The notes: generated by a model from the sequence alone, not told the origin. Counted from the first letter of the stretch, positions 36,179 through 45,421 are shown. The stretch: DNA of 47,359 nt from Emcibacteraceae bacterium (GCA_028281625.1 JANQJN010000145.1:1-47359); one strand, 5' to 3'. Program-made: numbers and translations.

Positions 36179-37384
36179 ATGACCGTAGATCTTTTTGAAA
36201 AATTCGATAGTACCCTAGATGAATACAACAAACTTCCTGAAGGTGAACTCAATCCCTTTACGGTAAGTATGGATTCTGTGATTTCCCCGACAGAAGCCAT
36301 CATCAATGGCCGCAAGACAATCCTTGCTGGCACCAACAATTATATGGGCATGACTTATAATGCAGAATGCCTGCAAGCCGCGGAAGATGCATTAAAAAAC
36401 TTTGGAACTGGCACTACAGGTTCTCGAGTTCTTAATGGTACATATAACGGTCACAAAAAGCTTGAAGAAACACTTAAGGATTTTTATGAGGCAAAACATG
36501 CCATTGTTTTTTCAACGGGCTATCAAGCAAATTTAGGTGTTATCGCGACAATTGCCGGTCCCAAGGACTATGTGGTAATTGATGCAGACAGTCATGCCAG
36601 TATTTATGATGGCTGCGCCATGGGCAATGCTACAGTTGTGCGTTTTGCTCATAATGATCCGGAAAATTTGGAAAAACGCCTTGCAAGAATTCGGAAGAAA
36701 GATCCAGATGCTGGTATTTTAGTTGTGATTGAAGGGGTTTACAGCATGCTTGGTGACCAAGCCCCAATCAAAGAACTTGCCACTGCGGCAAAAAATCATA
36801 ACGCTTATGTACTGGTCGACGAAGCCCATTCCATTGGTGTTTTTGGCAAAACCGGCCGCGGTGTCGCCCAGGAACAAGGTGTTGAAAACTTAGTTGACTT
36901 TACGGTTGGTACCTTCAGTAAAAGTGTTGGCACAGTTGGCGGATACTGCGTATCAAACCATCCGAAGTTTGAAGCACTACGCCTTGTGTGCCGTCCTTAT
37001 GTGTTTACCGCTTCACTGCCACCATCTGTTGTCGCGTCAGCCAATAAAGCGCTGGAGCTTATCAAAGACAGTAATCTTCGTGTGAAATTGCTTGAAAATT
37101 CAATGAAACTGAATAAGGGCCTCGCCAACGCGGGCTTTAACATGGGAACAACAGGTGAAAGTCCAATTGCCGCAATTATTATTGATGACAAGGATACGGC
37201 TGTCGCCTACTGGCAGAATATGATGCTGGAAGGGGTATATGTAAATCTGGCGGTACCACCGGCCACACCAAACGGTCTAAACCTGATGCGCTGCAGCCTT
37301 TCGGCGGCACATTCATTCGAACAAATTGATTATATGCTTGAAAGATTTATCAAAGTCGGCAAGGACTTAGGGGTACTTTCCTAG
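36179..37384 (+). CDS. spt: Serine palmitoyltransferase
   Basis: A 401-residue alpha-oxoamine synthase, the first committed enzyme of sphingolipid synthesis: L-serine plus an acyl thioester to 3-ketosphinganine, CO2 and carrier. PLP Lys248 lies in GTFSKSVGTVGGY, the ring-stacking His139 in DADSHASIYDG, and Asp214 and His217 in LVDEAHSIGV. FGTGTTGSRVLNGT is the substrate-loop signature. It is soluble, like the Sphingomonas enzyme. Relatives such as KBL or BioF share these motifs, but the neighbours fix the role. It shares its stop palindrome with the convergent kinase-like gene. Confidence 0.92.
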   Translation: MTVDLFEKFDSTLDEYNKLPEGELNPFTVSMDSVISPTEAIINGRKTILAGTNNYMGMTYNAECLQAAEDALKNFGTGTTGSRVLNGTYNGHKKLEETLKDFYEAKHAIVFSTGYQANLGVIATIAGPKDYVVIDADSHASIYDGCAMGNATVVRFAHNDPENLEKRLARIRKKDPDAGILVVIEGVYSMLGDQAPIKELATAAKNHNAYVLVDEAHSIGVFGKTGRGVAQEQGVENLVDFTVGTFSKSVGTVGGYCVSNHPKFEALRLVCRPYVFTASLPPSVVASANKALELIKDSNLRVKLLENSMKLNKGLANAGFNMGTTGESPIAAIIIDDKDTAVAYWQNMMLEGVYVNLAVPPATPNGLNLMRCSLSAAHSFEQIDYMLERFIKVGKDLGVLS

Positions 37385-38349
37385 TCCAATCTGATGAAAG
37401 TAAGATCTTCCGCGACTGAAATTAAAAGCTCGCCACTTAAGTCGGTTTCATAAAAGCATCCATCAACAACAAACTGCTTGTTAAACACAAGTCTCGCGTG
37501 TTCTATTTCGGTAATCACATGACCCGGCAACATATGCTCGCTATAGGATCCTTTGAGCATTCGTTTGCCCGTGTTGAGAATAGCATCTTTGGTGTTTTCA
37601 ACGCTTAAGAAATTAAGCGTATCTGAGTTTTTCTTAACGGGAAACTTGGTACCCAAAAAAATCCAGTCCAGACTGCTGAGCAGTACCATAAAATATCTAC
37701 CAACCACCGCACCGCGTTGATTACGGTTTATACGGATCATGTCATTGATATCATCTGAACGACGGGAACCAATGTAAGCTTTATAAAGCAGCGAAATAAT
37801 TGTCAGATAATTCTGCATAAACTGCTTGATGCCAGATTGGTGAAGCCTTCTTTGAAAAAGCGATTTACGGCTCATAATTTCACCAGTGCAGAAATAAAGG
37901 CCGTAAAGCTTACCCACATGCATCACACCTTCAATTTTGATGAGTGGTGTTTTAACAACATGGTCAAGCAACCTGCCGGTACTGTGTTTTCGAAGAATAA
38001 TTTGCAAGTCCTGATGGGGCTGCGCTGACATCGCACCAAAACTTTGAGATATAAAGCGCTCGTCATCGCCGGACAGCACCGAAATTGGAATCTGTTCTTT
38101 GCCAAATGGCTTTTTATCAATCAGATATTCGAAAGTCGCAGAAGAAAGTGCTTGCCCCCCAACAATGACAATTGCGGACACATTGCACTGCTTAAACCGG
38201 GCCAGTGCTTCCCCAATATCCATGAAGTTCTTTACTTCGTAATGGATAATGCCTGACCCTTCTTCTTTGATGATATTCCTGATGCGTTCCATTTCATTTT
38301 TATTTGTAAATGAATCAGGACTACTCAAAATAGCGATCATATCTGTCAT
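37381..38349 (-). CDS. Diacylglycerol/sphingosine-kinase-like protein, possible ceramide kinase
   Basis: A 322-residue protein with the outline of the DAGK/LCB5 lipid kinase fold. A N-terminal Rossmann-like half reads VSAIVIVGGQALSSATFEYL, where the nucleotide loop GGDGT is expected, and the C-terminal half ends in VVDGCFYETDLSGELLISV...LTF, the usual closing segment. The GGDGT aspartate and threonine are not conserved (Gln66 and Leu68 region). Caulobacter carries a ceramide kinase beside its spt genes that feeds ceramide phosphoglycerate, so a lipid kinase role here is likely. Kinase activity is uncertain because of the altered loop. Confidence 0.65.
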   Translation of the reverse strand: MTDMIAILSSPDSFTNKNEMERIRNIIKEEGSGIIHYEVKNFMDIGEALARFKQCNVSAIVIVGGQALSSATFEYLIDKKPFGKEQIPISVLSGDDERFISQSFGAMSAQPHQDLQIILRKHSTGRLLDHVVKTPLIKIEGVMHVGKLYGLYFCTGEIMSRKSLFQRRLHQSGIKQFMQNYLTIISLLYKAYIGSRRSDDINDMIRINRNQRGAVVGRYFMVLLSSLDWIFLGTKFPVKKNSDTLNFLSVENTKDAILNTGKRMLKGSYSEHMLPGHVITEIEHARLVFNKQFVVDGCFYETDLSGELLISVAEDLTFIRLD

Positions 38350-38581
38350 TTATCCCGGCGTGCGTTAATTTTCGCTGCTTAATTCTTGTATACCAAATTA
38401 TGTATAATTTAAATATTTTTGCCCCATATTCACCATAAAGTTCTGGCATATGCGGTGTTCGTGTATTATTTTGCCAGTAAATTCTTTGGTGCCACTACTA
38501 AATAGTAAAATATTTAATATACTTAGCCATAAATGAGCAAAGGTAATAACACAAGCCATTAATCAATCTGCTGAGCATTTT
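38350..38581. promoter_or_regulatory. Divergent gap between the kinase-like gene and lptF-like gene
   Basis: 232 noncoding bases that must hold promoters for both directions. AT-rich near 38500-38525 (ACTAAATAGTAAAATATT). No convincing -35/-10 pair, palindrome or riboswitch was seen. Confidence 0.4.
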
Positions 38582-39757
38582 ATGTTAAATAAAATTGATT
38601 TTTATATCCTGCGCAATACGCTCGTTCCCTTGATCGCTACACTTGGGATTTCGGCCCTCTTGCTGCTACTTGAAAAAATGCTTTCGTTATTTGATTTCGT
38701 AATCAATCAGGGCGGCCCTATTGACGTGGTTTGGCAGATGCTGGGTAACCTGATGCCTGGCTATTTAACGTTGGTGATTCCGCTTGCGATGTTTTTGGGC
38801 GTTTTACTCGCGATCCGCAAGTTCGCACTTAGTAGCGAACTTGATGCCTTTCTATCCTGCGGCCTTAGTTTACATCGCCTTCTGGTCCCTTCAATCCTCA
38901 TCGCCCTGATGTTGCTGATAGTAAATATCCTGGTGGTTGGTTTTGTGCAACCGTACAGCAAATATGCCTACGAAGAGCTTATATTTGACGTCCGCAGCGG
39001 TGCACTTGGTGCAGCGATTAAGTCAAATGAATTTACAGATTTAGGTGAAGGATTGACGCTTCGCATTGAAGAAAGCCAAAATTCAGGACGGGAACTACTT
39101 GATATCTTTGCGCAGAAGGAAGATGCGGACGGCCATATCTTTTCGGTCAGCGCAAAAAAAGGAAGCTTTTTTGCCTCTCCTGACCAGAAATATATCATCT
39201 TAAGGCTGTTCGATGGCACGTTGATTGATTTTGATGCGAGCCAGAACAGGCCACGTATCCTAAATTTCGATATGCACGACCTTCCTCTAGAAGTGCCAAT
39301 GTTTGAACAATTCCGCAATCGCGGCGATGACGCAGAAGAAATGACCTATGCGGAACTTTGGGCGGAACGGGACAGTGGCGATTCAGCGGTTATCGCCATG
39401 CTTCATACGCGCGCCGCAAGGGCGCTTTCCATATTGATTGTACCATTTCTTGCAGTACCACTTGGTCTAGTTGCAAAAAGATCAGGTCGTGCGCTCGGAA
39501 TATCGGTGGGAGTATTTATCCTGCTGCTTTATCACAAAGTTCTTGAATTCGGATATGACTTCGCTGCAGACGGCAGTTTAAGCCCCTACATGTCTATTTG
39601 GTTGCCCACCGCCATATTCGTTGCGGTTACAGCGCGATTATATTATGTCGGCGCCTATCAGGTGGGCGGCGTACCGCTTCGAAACCTTGAGATAATTTCC
39701 GATATTATCGTGGAAGCGATAAGTAAAATGTTTAGAAGACTAAGGGCGGCAAACTGA
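38582..39757 (+). CDS. LptF/YjgP-like permease
   Basis: A 391-residue YjgP/YjgQ-family protein with paired helices at the N-terminus (YILRNTLVPLIATLGISALLL), a periplasmic beta-jellyroll of about residues 120-260, and three C-terminal helices. It begins like LptF. In LPS export, LptF and LptG form the membrane part that, with LptB, extracts LPS from the inner membrane. The next gene is LptG-like and starts 1 base after the stop. Unlike the standard locus there is no lptD or surA after it. Location inside the ceramide gene set suggests sphingolipid export, though ordinary LPS service cannot be excluded. Confidence 0.85.
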   Translation: MLNKIDFYILRNTLVPLIATLGISALLLLLEKMLSLFDFVINQGGPIDVVWQMLGNLMPGYLTLVIPLAMFLGVLLAIRKFALSSELDAFLSCGLSLHRLLVPSILIALMLLIVNILVVGFVQPYSKYAYEELIFDVRSGALGAAIKSNEFTDLGEGLTLRIEESQNSGRELLDIFAQKEDADGHIFSVSAKKGSFFASPDQKYIILRLFDGTLIDFDASQNRPRILNFDMHDLPLEVPMFEQFRNRGDDAEEMTYAELWAERDSGDSAVIAMLHTRAARALSILIVPFLAVPLGLVAKRSGRALGISVGVFILLLYHKVLEFGYDFAADGSLSPYMSIWLPTAIFVAVTARLYYVGAYQVGGVPLRNLEIISDIIVEAISKMFRRLRAAN

Positions 39758-39758
39758 T

Positions 39759-40889
39759 ATGGTAGAACGGGTTATCAGTTACGGCGGCCATTTCGGCAAA
39801 ATATTCAATCCAGGCAGCATGGATGTGTATTTGGCCAAGATTTTTGCAATTCGCTATGTCATTATTCTTGCTGGACTTATTGCCACGTTACAGATGCTCG
39901 ACTTACTTGCAAAATCGGAAGAGATATTGGCTGGTGAGGGCGCTGTATATGCTGATCTATGGCGTTATGTAACACTTAGAAGCCCGCACCTTATTTCGCT
40001 CTTCTCACCTTTTGTGGCGTTGCTTGCGTCAATACTCACCCTTTCCGTTCTTAATGTGAACAGCGAAATCGTGATTATGAAAGCTTCTGGATGGTCCGCC
40101 TTTCGTATTATTGTACCACTCATGGCCGTATCGGTGCTGATAGGAGCAATAAATTTCGTATTTTCAGAAACAGTAACCGTGCACGCGCGTGCAGAACTTC
40201 GCAACTGGGAAGCAAATGGTTTTGCGGCGGATATTCCGCCAGCACCGGATTCCGTTTATGATACCTGGGTAACGGACGGTGAAAATCTTGTTAAAGCAGA
40301 AAGCGCCAGCCGCAATGGCAGCATCCTGCTACTTGATCAGGTGACACAATATATTCGAGACCCGCAGAAAAATATCACCAATATCATCAAAGCCGATTTT
40401 GCTGTTTATCGTGATGAGGGATGGAAGCTCTATGGGGTAAAAGATTTTGATGTAAACACCCTTGAAGTTACCCAACTTGAAAATCTTGATTGGGTGACAA
40501 CAATACCCCCTGAACGCTTTATCTCCCTTGCAATTGTTGCGGATCAAGTAAATTTGCCGCGCCTGCGACGGGCTATAAATCAATTGCAGTCGGAAGGTCA
40601 TGATACGGACAATCTGGATACAATGCTGCAGCAAAAATATGTTTCACCACTAAGTACTTTATTGATGCCACTGCTGGCTGGACTTGCGGCATTTGGGCTT
40701 CATCGGGGTGGAAACCTGCTTGCTCGGATCATGCTGACATTATCAATGGGATTTGGTTTCTTTGTCGTAAACAATCTGTTTATTGCACTTGGACAATATG
40801 GTGCTGTACCACCACTCGTTGGTGCCTGGCTCCCATTTGCCTTGTTTGGATTAACAGGCATAAGTTTCTTATTGGTTACTGAAGAATAA
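39759..40889 (+). CDS. LptG/YjgQ-like permease
   Basis: A 376-residue partner of the preceding gene, same architecture: N-terminal helices (FAIRYVIILAGLIATLQMLDLL; SPFVALLASILTLSVL), a periplasmic jellyroll about 125-255 and C-terminal helices (LIGAW/LVGAWLPFALFG). SEIVIMKASGWSAFRI is the conserved cytoplasmic coupling-helix region that contacts the ATPase LptB. The ATP-binding partner is not in the window. It is directly followed by the ceramide-synthase-like gene after 19 bases, so transport and acylation genes are probably one transcript. Confidence 0.85.
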   Translation: MVERVISYGGHFGKIFNPGSMDVYLAKIFAIRYVIILAGLIATLQMLDLLAKSEEILAGEGAVYADLWRYVTLRSPHLISLFSPFVALLASILTLSVLNVNSEIVIMKASGWSAFRIIVPLMAVSVLIGAINFVFSETVTVHARAELRNWEANGFAADIPPAPDSVYDTWVTDGENLVKAESASRNGSILLLDQVTQYIRDPQKNITNIIKADFAVYRDEGWKLYGVKDFDVNTLEVTQLENLDWVTTIPPERFISLAIVADQVNLPRLRRAINQLQSEGHDTDNLDTMLQQKYVSPLSTLLMPLLAGLAAFGLHRGGNLLARIMLTLSMGFGFFVVNNLFIALGQYGAVPPLVGAWLPFALFGLTGISFLLVTEE

Positions 40890-40908
40890 AAATAAAAAAG
40901 GACATCTG

Positions 40909-42057
40909 GTGACGCCATCCAACATTGAGATCAAGCCTGCGCTGACCAAAGCCGACAGAAAAATTTTCGTAGAACTTCTTTGGGATATCTACAAAGATGA
41001 GCCAAACTGGACCCCCCCTCTTATGATGGAGCGGATGGACGCCATTGACGAAAATAAAAATCCCTATTTCGAGCACGCTGAAGTTCGTTTCTGGATTGCC
41101 TATAAAGACGGCAAGCCAGTGGGTCGTATAAGCGCACAGATTGACGAGCTTGTGCCCAAACACCATGGTATAAACACCGGACATTATGGTTTTTTCGATT
41201 GTATCGATGATCAGGATGTTGCAAACGCGCTTTTTGAAACAGCATCAAATTGGTTATCCGAAAATGGCATGGTGGAAATGATTGGACCATTTTGCCTGTC
41301 GATCAACGAGGAAACCGGCATGCTCGTTGAGGGACACGACACGCCACCAAGGCTAATGATGGGCCATAGCAGACCATATTTTGAAAAATTGGTCCTTGGA
41401 GCAGGTCTTGGTAAAGTGAAAGACACTTGGGCCTATACCCTGGACATCAGCAAGCCGATCCTACAACCAACCATTCAGAAACTGGTGAACCGCGCCGTTG
41501 ATAAAGGACAGGTCACCTTCCGCCCGATCAATATGGATAAATATGAGGAAGAACTCAAAATCATCCTTGATATATTTAATGACGCCTGGATCGAAAATTG
41601 GAAATACATTCCTTTCACCGAAGCGGAGCTGGACCACGCAGTAAAAGAACTTAAAATGATCATCCGGGAAGATTTCACCTATATCGCGGAAATTGACGGT
41701 GTACCCCAAGCCATGATGGTGACCCTTCCAAACCTTAACGAAATTATTGCGGATCTAAATGGTAAGCTGTTCCCGTTCGGGATTTTCAAGCTACTTTGGC
41801 GATTGAAATTAAGTCCCAGCTTCGGCACTGTTCGCGTCCCGCTTATGGGTGTTCGTAAAGAATATCAAAACAGTCGATTAAGTGGTATTATGTCATTTGG
41901 GCTATTTGAAGCATGCCGTCAAAGTGCAATAAAAGTGGGCTGTCATACCGCTGAACTTTCATGGGTACTTGAAGAAAACACCAGGCTTTCAAAACTGCTC
42001 GAAACTATTGGTTGCGTAAAATACAAAACATACAGATTATTTCATAAAGATTTGTAA
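40909..42057 (+). CDS. bcerS: GNAT-like N-acyltransferase, bacterial ceramide synthase (bCerS) candidate
   Basis: A 382-residue soluble protein with GNAT-like features (DIYKDEPNWTPP; PVGRISAQIDE; GFFDCIDD; ML.GHD.PPRLMMGHSRPYFE). The length, motifs and setting match the family of Caulobacter bCerS, which N-acylates the sphingoid base and is unrelated to the eukaryotic membrane ceramide synthase. The start is GTG with AAGGA 7 bases upstream. It follows the lptF/lptG-like pair and overlaps the next gene by one base. Activity in this organism is inferred. Confidence 0.8.
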   Translation: MTPSNIEIKPALTKADRKIFVELLWDIYKDEPNWTPPLMMERMDAIDENKNPYFEHAEVRFWIAYKDGKPVGRISAQIDELVPKHHGINTGHYGFFDCIDDQDVANALFETASNWLSENGMVEMIGPFCLSINEETGMLVEGHDTPPRLMMGHSRPYFEKLVLGAGLGKVKDTWAYTLDISKPILQPTIQKLVNRAVDKGQVTFRPINMDKYEEELKIILDIFNDAWIENWKYIPFTEAELDHAVKELKMIIREDFTYIAEIDGVPQAMMVTLPNLNEIIADLNGKLFPFGIFKLLWRLKLSPSFGTVRVPLMGVRKEYQNSRLSGIMSFGLFEACRQSAIKVGCHTAELSWVLEENTRLSKLLETIGCVKYKTYRLFHKDL

Positions 42058-42749
42058 TGGACGATAACGACGAACAACAAAATCCGGAACCAGTTCTCTT
42101 TGAACCTGCTCCAAAGCTAAGTTTCTTTCACCGTGTAAGACGCTATTTTCTTACCGGCTTGGTGGTCGCTGCGCCGATTGGTATTACCATCTATATCGGC
42201 TGGTGGTTCATTACCTTTGTTGACGATAATGTAAAACCGCTCATTCCAGCGATTTATAATCCAGAAAATTACCTACCCTTCTCAATTCCTGGCCTGGGTC
42301 TTGTCGCGGTATTCATTTTCCTGGTTATACTTGGTGCTCTTACGGCAAACTTATTCGGTCGTGCCCTCATTCGTTTTGGTGAACGGATTGTTGACCGCAT
42401 GCCAGTGGTACGCAGCGTATATGGTACACTTAAACAGATTTTCGAAACTGTTGTCGAGCAGGATACCAAGAGTTTCAGCGATGTTGTGCTGGTGGAGTAT
42501 CCCCGAAAGGGCATATGGGCGATCGCCTTTGTATCTGCAGAAAACACCAGTGAAATTCAAGATAAAATGGCAGACCATGTTGTAAACCTGTTCCTGCCAA
42601 CGACCCCAAACCCCACATCCGGTTTTTTGCTTTTTGTGCCGAAAAAAGATCTTATATATTTGGATATGACACCAGATCAAGGTGCCAAATATGTCATTAG
42701 TGCCGGCCTGGTAAATCCTGAAGATCTTCCGCGCAAAGATGCAGAGTGA
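42057..42749 (+). CDS. DUF502 membrane protein
   Basis: A 230-residue protein with two membrane segments (YFLTGLVVAAPIGITIYIG and a later GLGLVAVFIFLVILGALTANL), followed by the conserved GERIVDRMPVVRSVYGTLKQI and a cytosolic beta-rich region ending in PTTPNPTSGFLLFVPK. The family is widespread and of unknown function, and in alphaproteobacteria often lies next to recG, as here. Its ATG shares a base with the bcerS stop, so it is coupled to the sphingolipid operon. Confidence 0.9.
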   Translation: MDDNDEQQNPEPVLFEPAPKLSFFHRVRRYFLTGLVVAAPIGITIYIGWWFITFVDDNVKPLIPAIYNPENYLPFSIPGLGLVAVFIFLVILGALTANLFGRALIRFGERIVDRMPVVRSVYGTLKQIFETVVEQDTKSFSDVVLVEYPRKGIWAIAFVSAENTSEIQDKMADHVVNLFLPTTPNPTSGFLLFVPKKDLIYLDMTPDQGAKYVISAGLVNPEDLPRKDAE

Positions 42750-43341
42750 CGATCAAGACTTAATTTGCGATTTCGTCGGCGGCCCTGTTGGGCACCGTTT
42801 TCGCCAAGGTGGTGGCAAGTCACAAGCACTAGCAAAAGCCATTGGTCTAAAAGGAAAAAATGAGGTTAATGTCGTTGATGCGACCGCCGGTCTGGGCCGC
42901 GATGCTTTCCTCCTCGCTTCTCTTGGCGCACATGTCACTATGATTGAACGCAACGAGCAGATGCATGCGCTGCTTTGGGATGCTATGGAACGCGCACGCG
43001 GAGAAAATGAAAGGTATCAAGACGTTATAAATCGCATGACACTTATCCAAGGCGACGCGATCAATCTTTTACCTACAATGAACCCGGAAATAATATTAAT
43101 CGATCCCATGCATCCTCCGCGGACAAAATCCGCTTTGGTAAAAAAGGAAATGCGCATCATCCGCAATATCGTCGGTACTGACCCGGATGCAAAAGAATTG
43201 ATGGATGTAGCACTAAAAACAGCGACAAAACGGGTCGTACTTAAATGGCCACAGCGGGCTGACCCGATGGAAGGAATTCCAATACCTTCCCATAAAATAG
43301 TTGGAAAATCAACGCGTTACGATGTGTTCATCCGGACTTGA
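42739..43341 (+). CDS. rsmJ: RsmJ-like 16S rRNA methyltransferase
   Basis: A 200-residue SAM-dependent methyltransferase. CDFVGGPVGHRFRQGGGKSQALAKA, VVDATAGLGRDAFLLASLG, ILIDPMHPPRTKSALVKKEMR and TKRVVLKWP are the RsmJ signature (m2G1516 in E. coli 16S rRNA). It lacks the N-terminal extension of the E. coli enzyme and starts directly with the core, which is common in alphaproteobacteria. It overlaps the DUF502 gene by 11 bases and its 3' end overlaps the convergent recG by 14 bases. Confidence 0.9.
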   Translation: MQSDDQDLICDFVGGPVGHRFRQGGGKSQALAKAIGLKGKNEVNVVDATAGLGRDAFLLASLGAHVTMIERNEQMHALLWDAMERARGENERYQDVINRMTLIQGDAINLLPTMNPEIILIDPMHPPRTKSALVKKEMRIIRNIVGTDPDAKELMDVALKTATKRVVLKWPQRADPMEGIPIPSHKIVGKSTRYDVFIRT

Positions 43342-45421
43342 GATACTTGACCCCCTCATCCCGTTCGAAAAGATAAAGCAGTATTCGCAGATTCTTACCA
43401 CGCTCTGAAGACAGGTCTGGATCATTTTCAAGCACCAGACGTGCATCATCCCGGGCCATGGGAATAAGTTTTTGATGATCTTCGATGCTCGCGACCTTGA
43501 ATTTAGGCAGGCCACTTTGCCGGGTTCCAAGCACTTCACCGGCACCGCGCAGTTTTAAATCCTCTTCTGCAATAAGGAAACCATCCTCAGTCTCACGCAT
43601 TATTTTAAGCCTTGCTTTCGCGGTTGCACCAAGGGCACTACCATAGAGTAGCAGGCATGTTGATTTATCCGCGCCGCGGCCAACACGTCCCCGGAGCTGG
43701 TGAAGTTGCGAAAGACCAAAGCGTTCGGCATGTTCAATGATCATCACGGTTGCTTCTGGCACATCGACACCAACTTCAATCACTGTGGTTGCAACAAGGA
43801 TATCAATTTCCCCGGAAGCGAATTTTTCCATAACCGTGTCTTTTTCCTTTGCTTTCATTTTGCCGTGAACAAGTCCGACACGTTCGCCAAAAACCTGCAT
43901 CAGGTGCCGGTACCGTTCTTCAGCCGCTGCAAGATCCATCACTTCGGATTCTTCTACCAATGGGCAAACCCAGTAAAGACGCGCACCACTTTCAATGGCG
44001 CGCTTCGCCGCCACAACAATCTCATCAATGCGGCTAAGCGTCATCACGCGGGTATCAATTGGTGTCCGCCCAGGTGGTTTTTCATCAAGCCTGGAAACAT
44101 CCATATCACCGTACACAGTCAGCGTTAAAGTGCGTGGTATTGGGGTTGCTGTCATGGCAAGAATATCCATACCAATACCCGCTTTGCCTTTCGCCGAAAG
44201 AGCCATGCGTTGTTCAACGCCAAAGCGATGCTGTTCATCTACAACCGACATTGCAAGATCATGATAAATGACATCTTTTTGGAATATGGCATGTGTTCCG
44301 ATTAGAATGTCAATCTTTCCATTTTCCAGGTCAGTCAGCAGTTTATCGCGCGCCTTACCTTTGTCTCGCCCGGTAAGGATTGCAATATTTACACCGATCT
44401 TTTCCGCAACATCACTCAGGCCTGCATAATGTTGTCGCGCAAGTATTTCTGTGGGTGCAAGAAGCGCCGCCTGCGCGCCGTTTTCAACCGCAATCAGCAT
44501 ACTTAGAAGTGCTACAACCGTCTTTCCGCTTCCTACATCCCCTTGCAGTAAACGCATCATTGCAGAAGGCTGCCCCATATCCACTTTTAATTCTTCGACA
44601 GTTCTAGATTGCGCCCCTGTAAGATCGTATGGCAGGGCATCAATCGCCTTGTTCACCAGAGCACCGGAAGACTTCATCACTCTTCCCTTTTTCTTTTTCG
44701 TTTGGCGGCGCATAATCTCGAGCGCAAGCTGATTGGCGAGAAGTTCATCGTAAGCCAGACGTGTTCGAGCTTTTGTAGAAGGTTCCAAATCTGATAATTT
44801 TTCCGGTTTGTGGACAGAGGCCAGCGACGCATGCCAACTCTGCCAACCCTCTCTCTCAAGAAGGGTGCGATCAAGCCATTCCGGAAGCTCTATCGCTTTT
44901 TTGTTTGCATCACCAATGATGCGCGCCATAACCTTGCCGCTGATTCCTGCGGTTAGCGGATATACTGGTTCAACTTTCGGAATTTCATCTCTTTTTTCTG
45001 ACGGCAAGATATAATCGGGATGGCTCATCTGGAGCTGACCGTTGTAAATTTCGACCTTCCCGCTCACGAGCCGTTTCTCTCCCTCCGGCAGCTGTTTCGC
45101 CAGATAATCGTGTCTGGGATGGAAAAATATAAGTTGGATGGTGCTACTGTCATCATGACACCAAACGCGGTAAGGCTTTCTGCTTTTTGCAGGAGCAATA
45201 TCATGCTTACCCACGGTCACTTCAAGGGTCGCAACCTGATCAAACTTTATATCCGAAAGTTTAGGTGACGCGCGGCGGTCAATTAGATCCACCGGCAAGT
45301 GCCAGAGCAGATCAAGTATTCGCGTGCCCGCGACCTTTTCCAGACTAGCGGCAATTCGCCCACCAACGCCCGGCAGACTGGTGGTATCCGAAAAAAAGGG
45401 AAATAAAATCTCTGGCCGCAT
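43328..45421 (-). CDS. recG: ATP-dependent DNA helicase RecG
   Basis: A 697-residue fork-reversal helicase. The N-terminal wedge domain (GVGGRIAASLEK) and OB fold come first, then helicase motifs: Walker A LLQGDVGSGKTVVAL, motif II VVDEQHRFGV, ILAMTATPIPRTL, VATTVIEVGVDVPEA and QLRGRVGRG. The C-terminus ends in ERDEGVKYLKSG. It is divergent from sdhE-mfd, and its stop lies inside the rsmJ-like gene on the other strand. Confidence 0.97.
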   Translation of the reverse strand: MRPEILFPFFSDTTSLPGVGGRIAASLEKVAGTRILDLLWHLPVDLIDRRASPKLSDIKFDQVATLEVTVGKHDIAPAKSRKPYRVWCHDDSSTIQLIFFHPRHDYLAKQLPEGEKRLVSGKVEIYNGQLQMSHPDYILPSEKRDEIPKVEPVYPLTAGISGKVMARIIGDANKKAIELPEWLDRTLLEREGWQSWHASLASVHKPEKLSDLEPSTKARTRLAYDELLANQLALEIMRRQTKKKKGRVMKSSGALVNKAIDALPYDLTGAQSRTVEELKVDMGQPSAMMRLLQGDVGSGKTVVALLSMLIAVENGAQAALLAPTEILARQHYAGLSDVAEKIGVNIAILTGRDKGKARDKLLTDLENGKIDILIGTHAIFQKDVIYHDLAMSVVDEQHRFGVEQRMALSAKGKAGIGMDILAMTATPIPRTLTLTVYGDMDVSRLDEKPPGRTPIDTRVMTLSRIDEIVVAAKRAIESGARLYWVCPLVEESEVMDLAAAEERYRHLMQVFGERVGLVHGKMKAKEKDTVMEKFASGEIDILVATTVIEVGVDVPEATVMIIEHAERFGLSQLHQLRGRVGRGADKSTCLLLYGSALGATAKARLKIMRETEDGFLIAEEDLKLRGAGEVLGTRQSGLPKFKVASIEDHQKLIPMARDDARLVLENDPDLSSERGKNLRILLYLFERDEGVKYLKSG

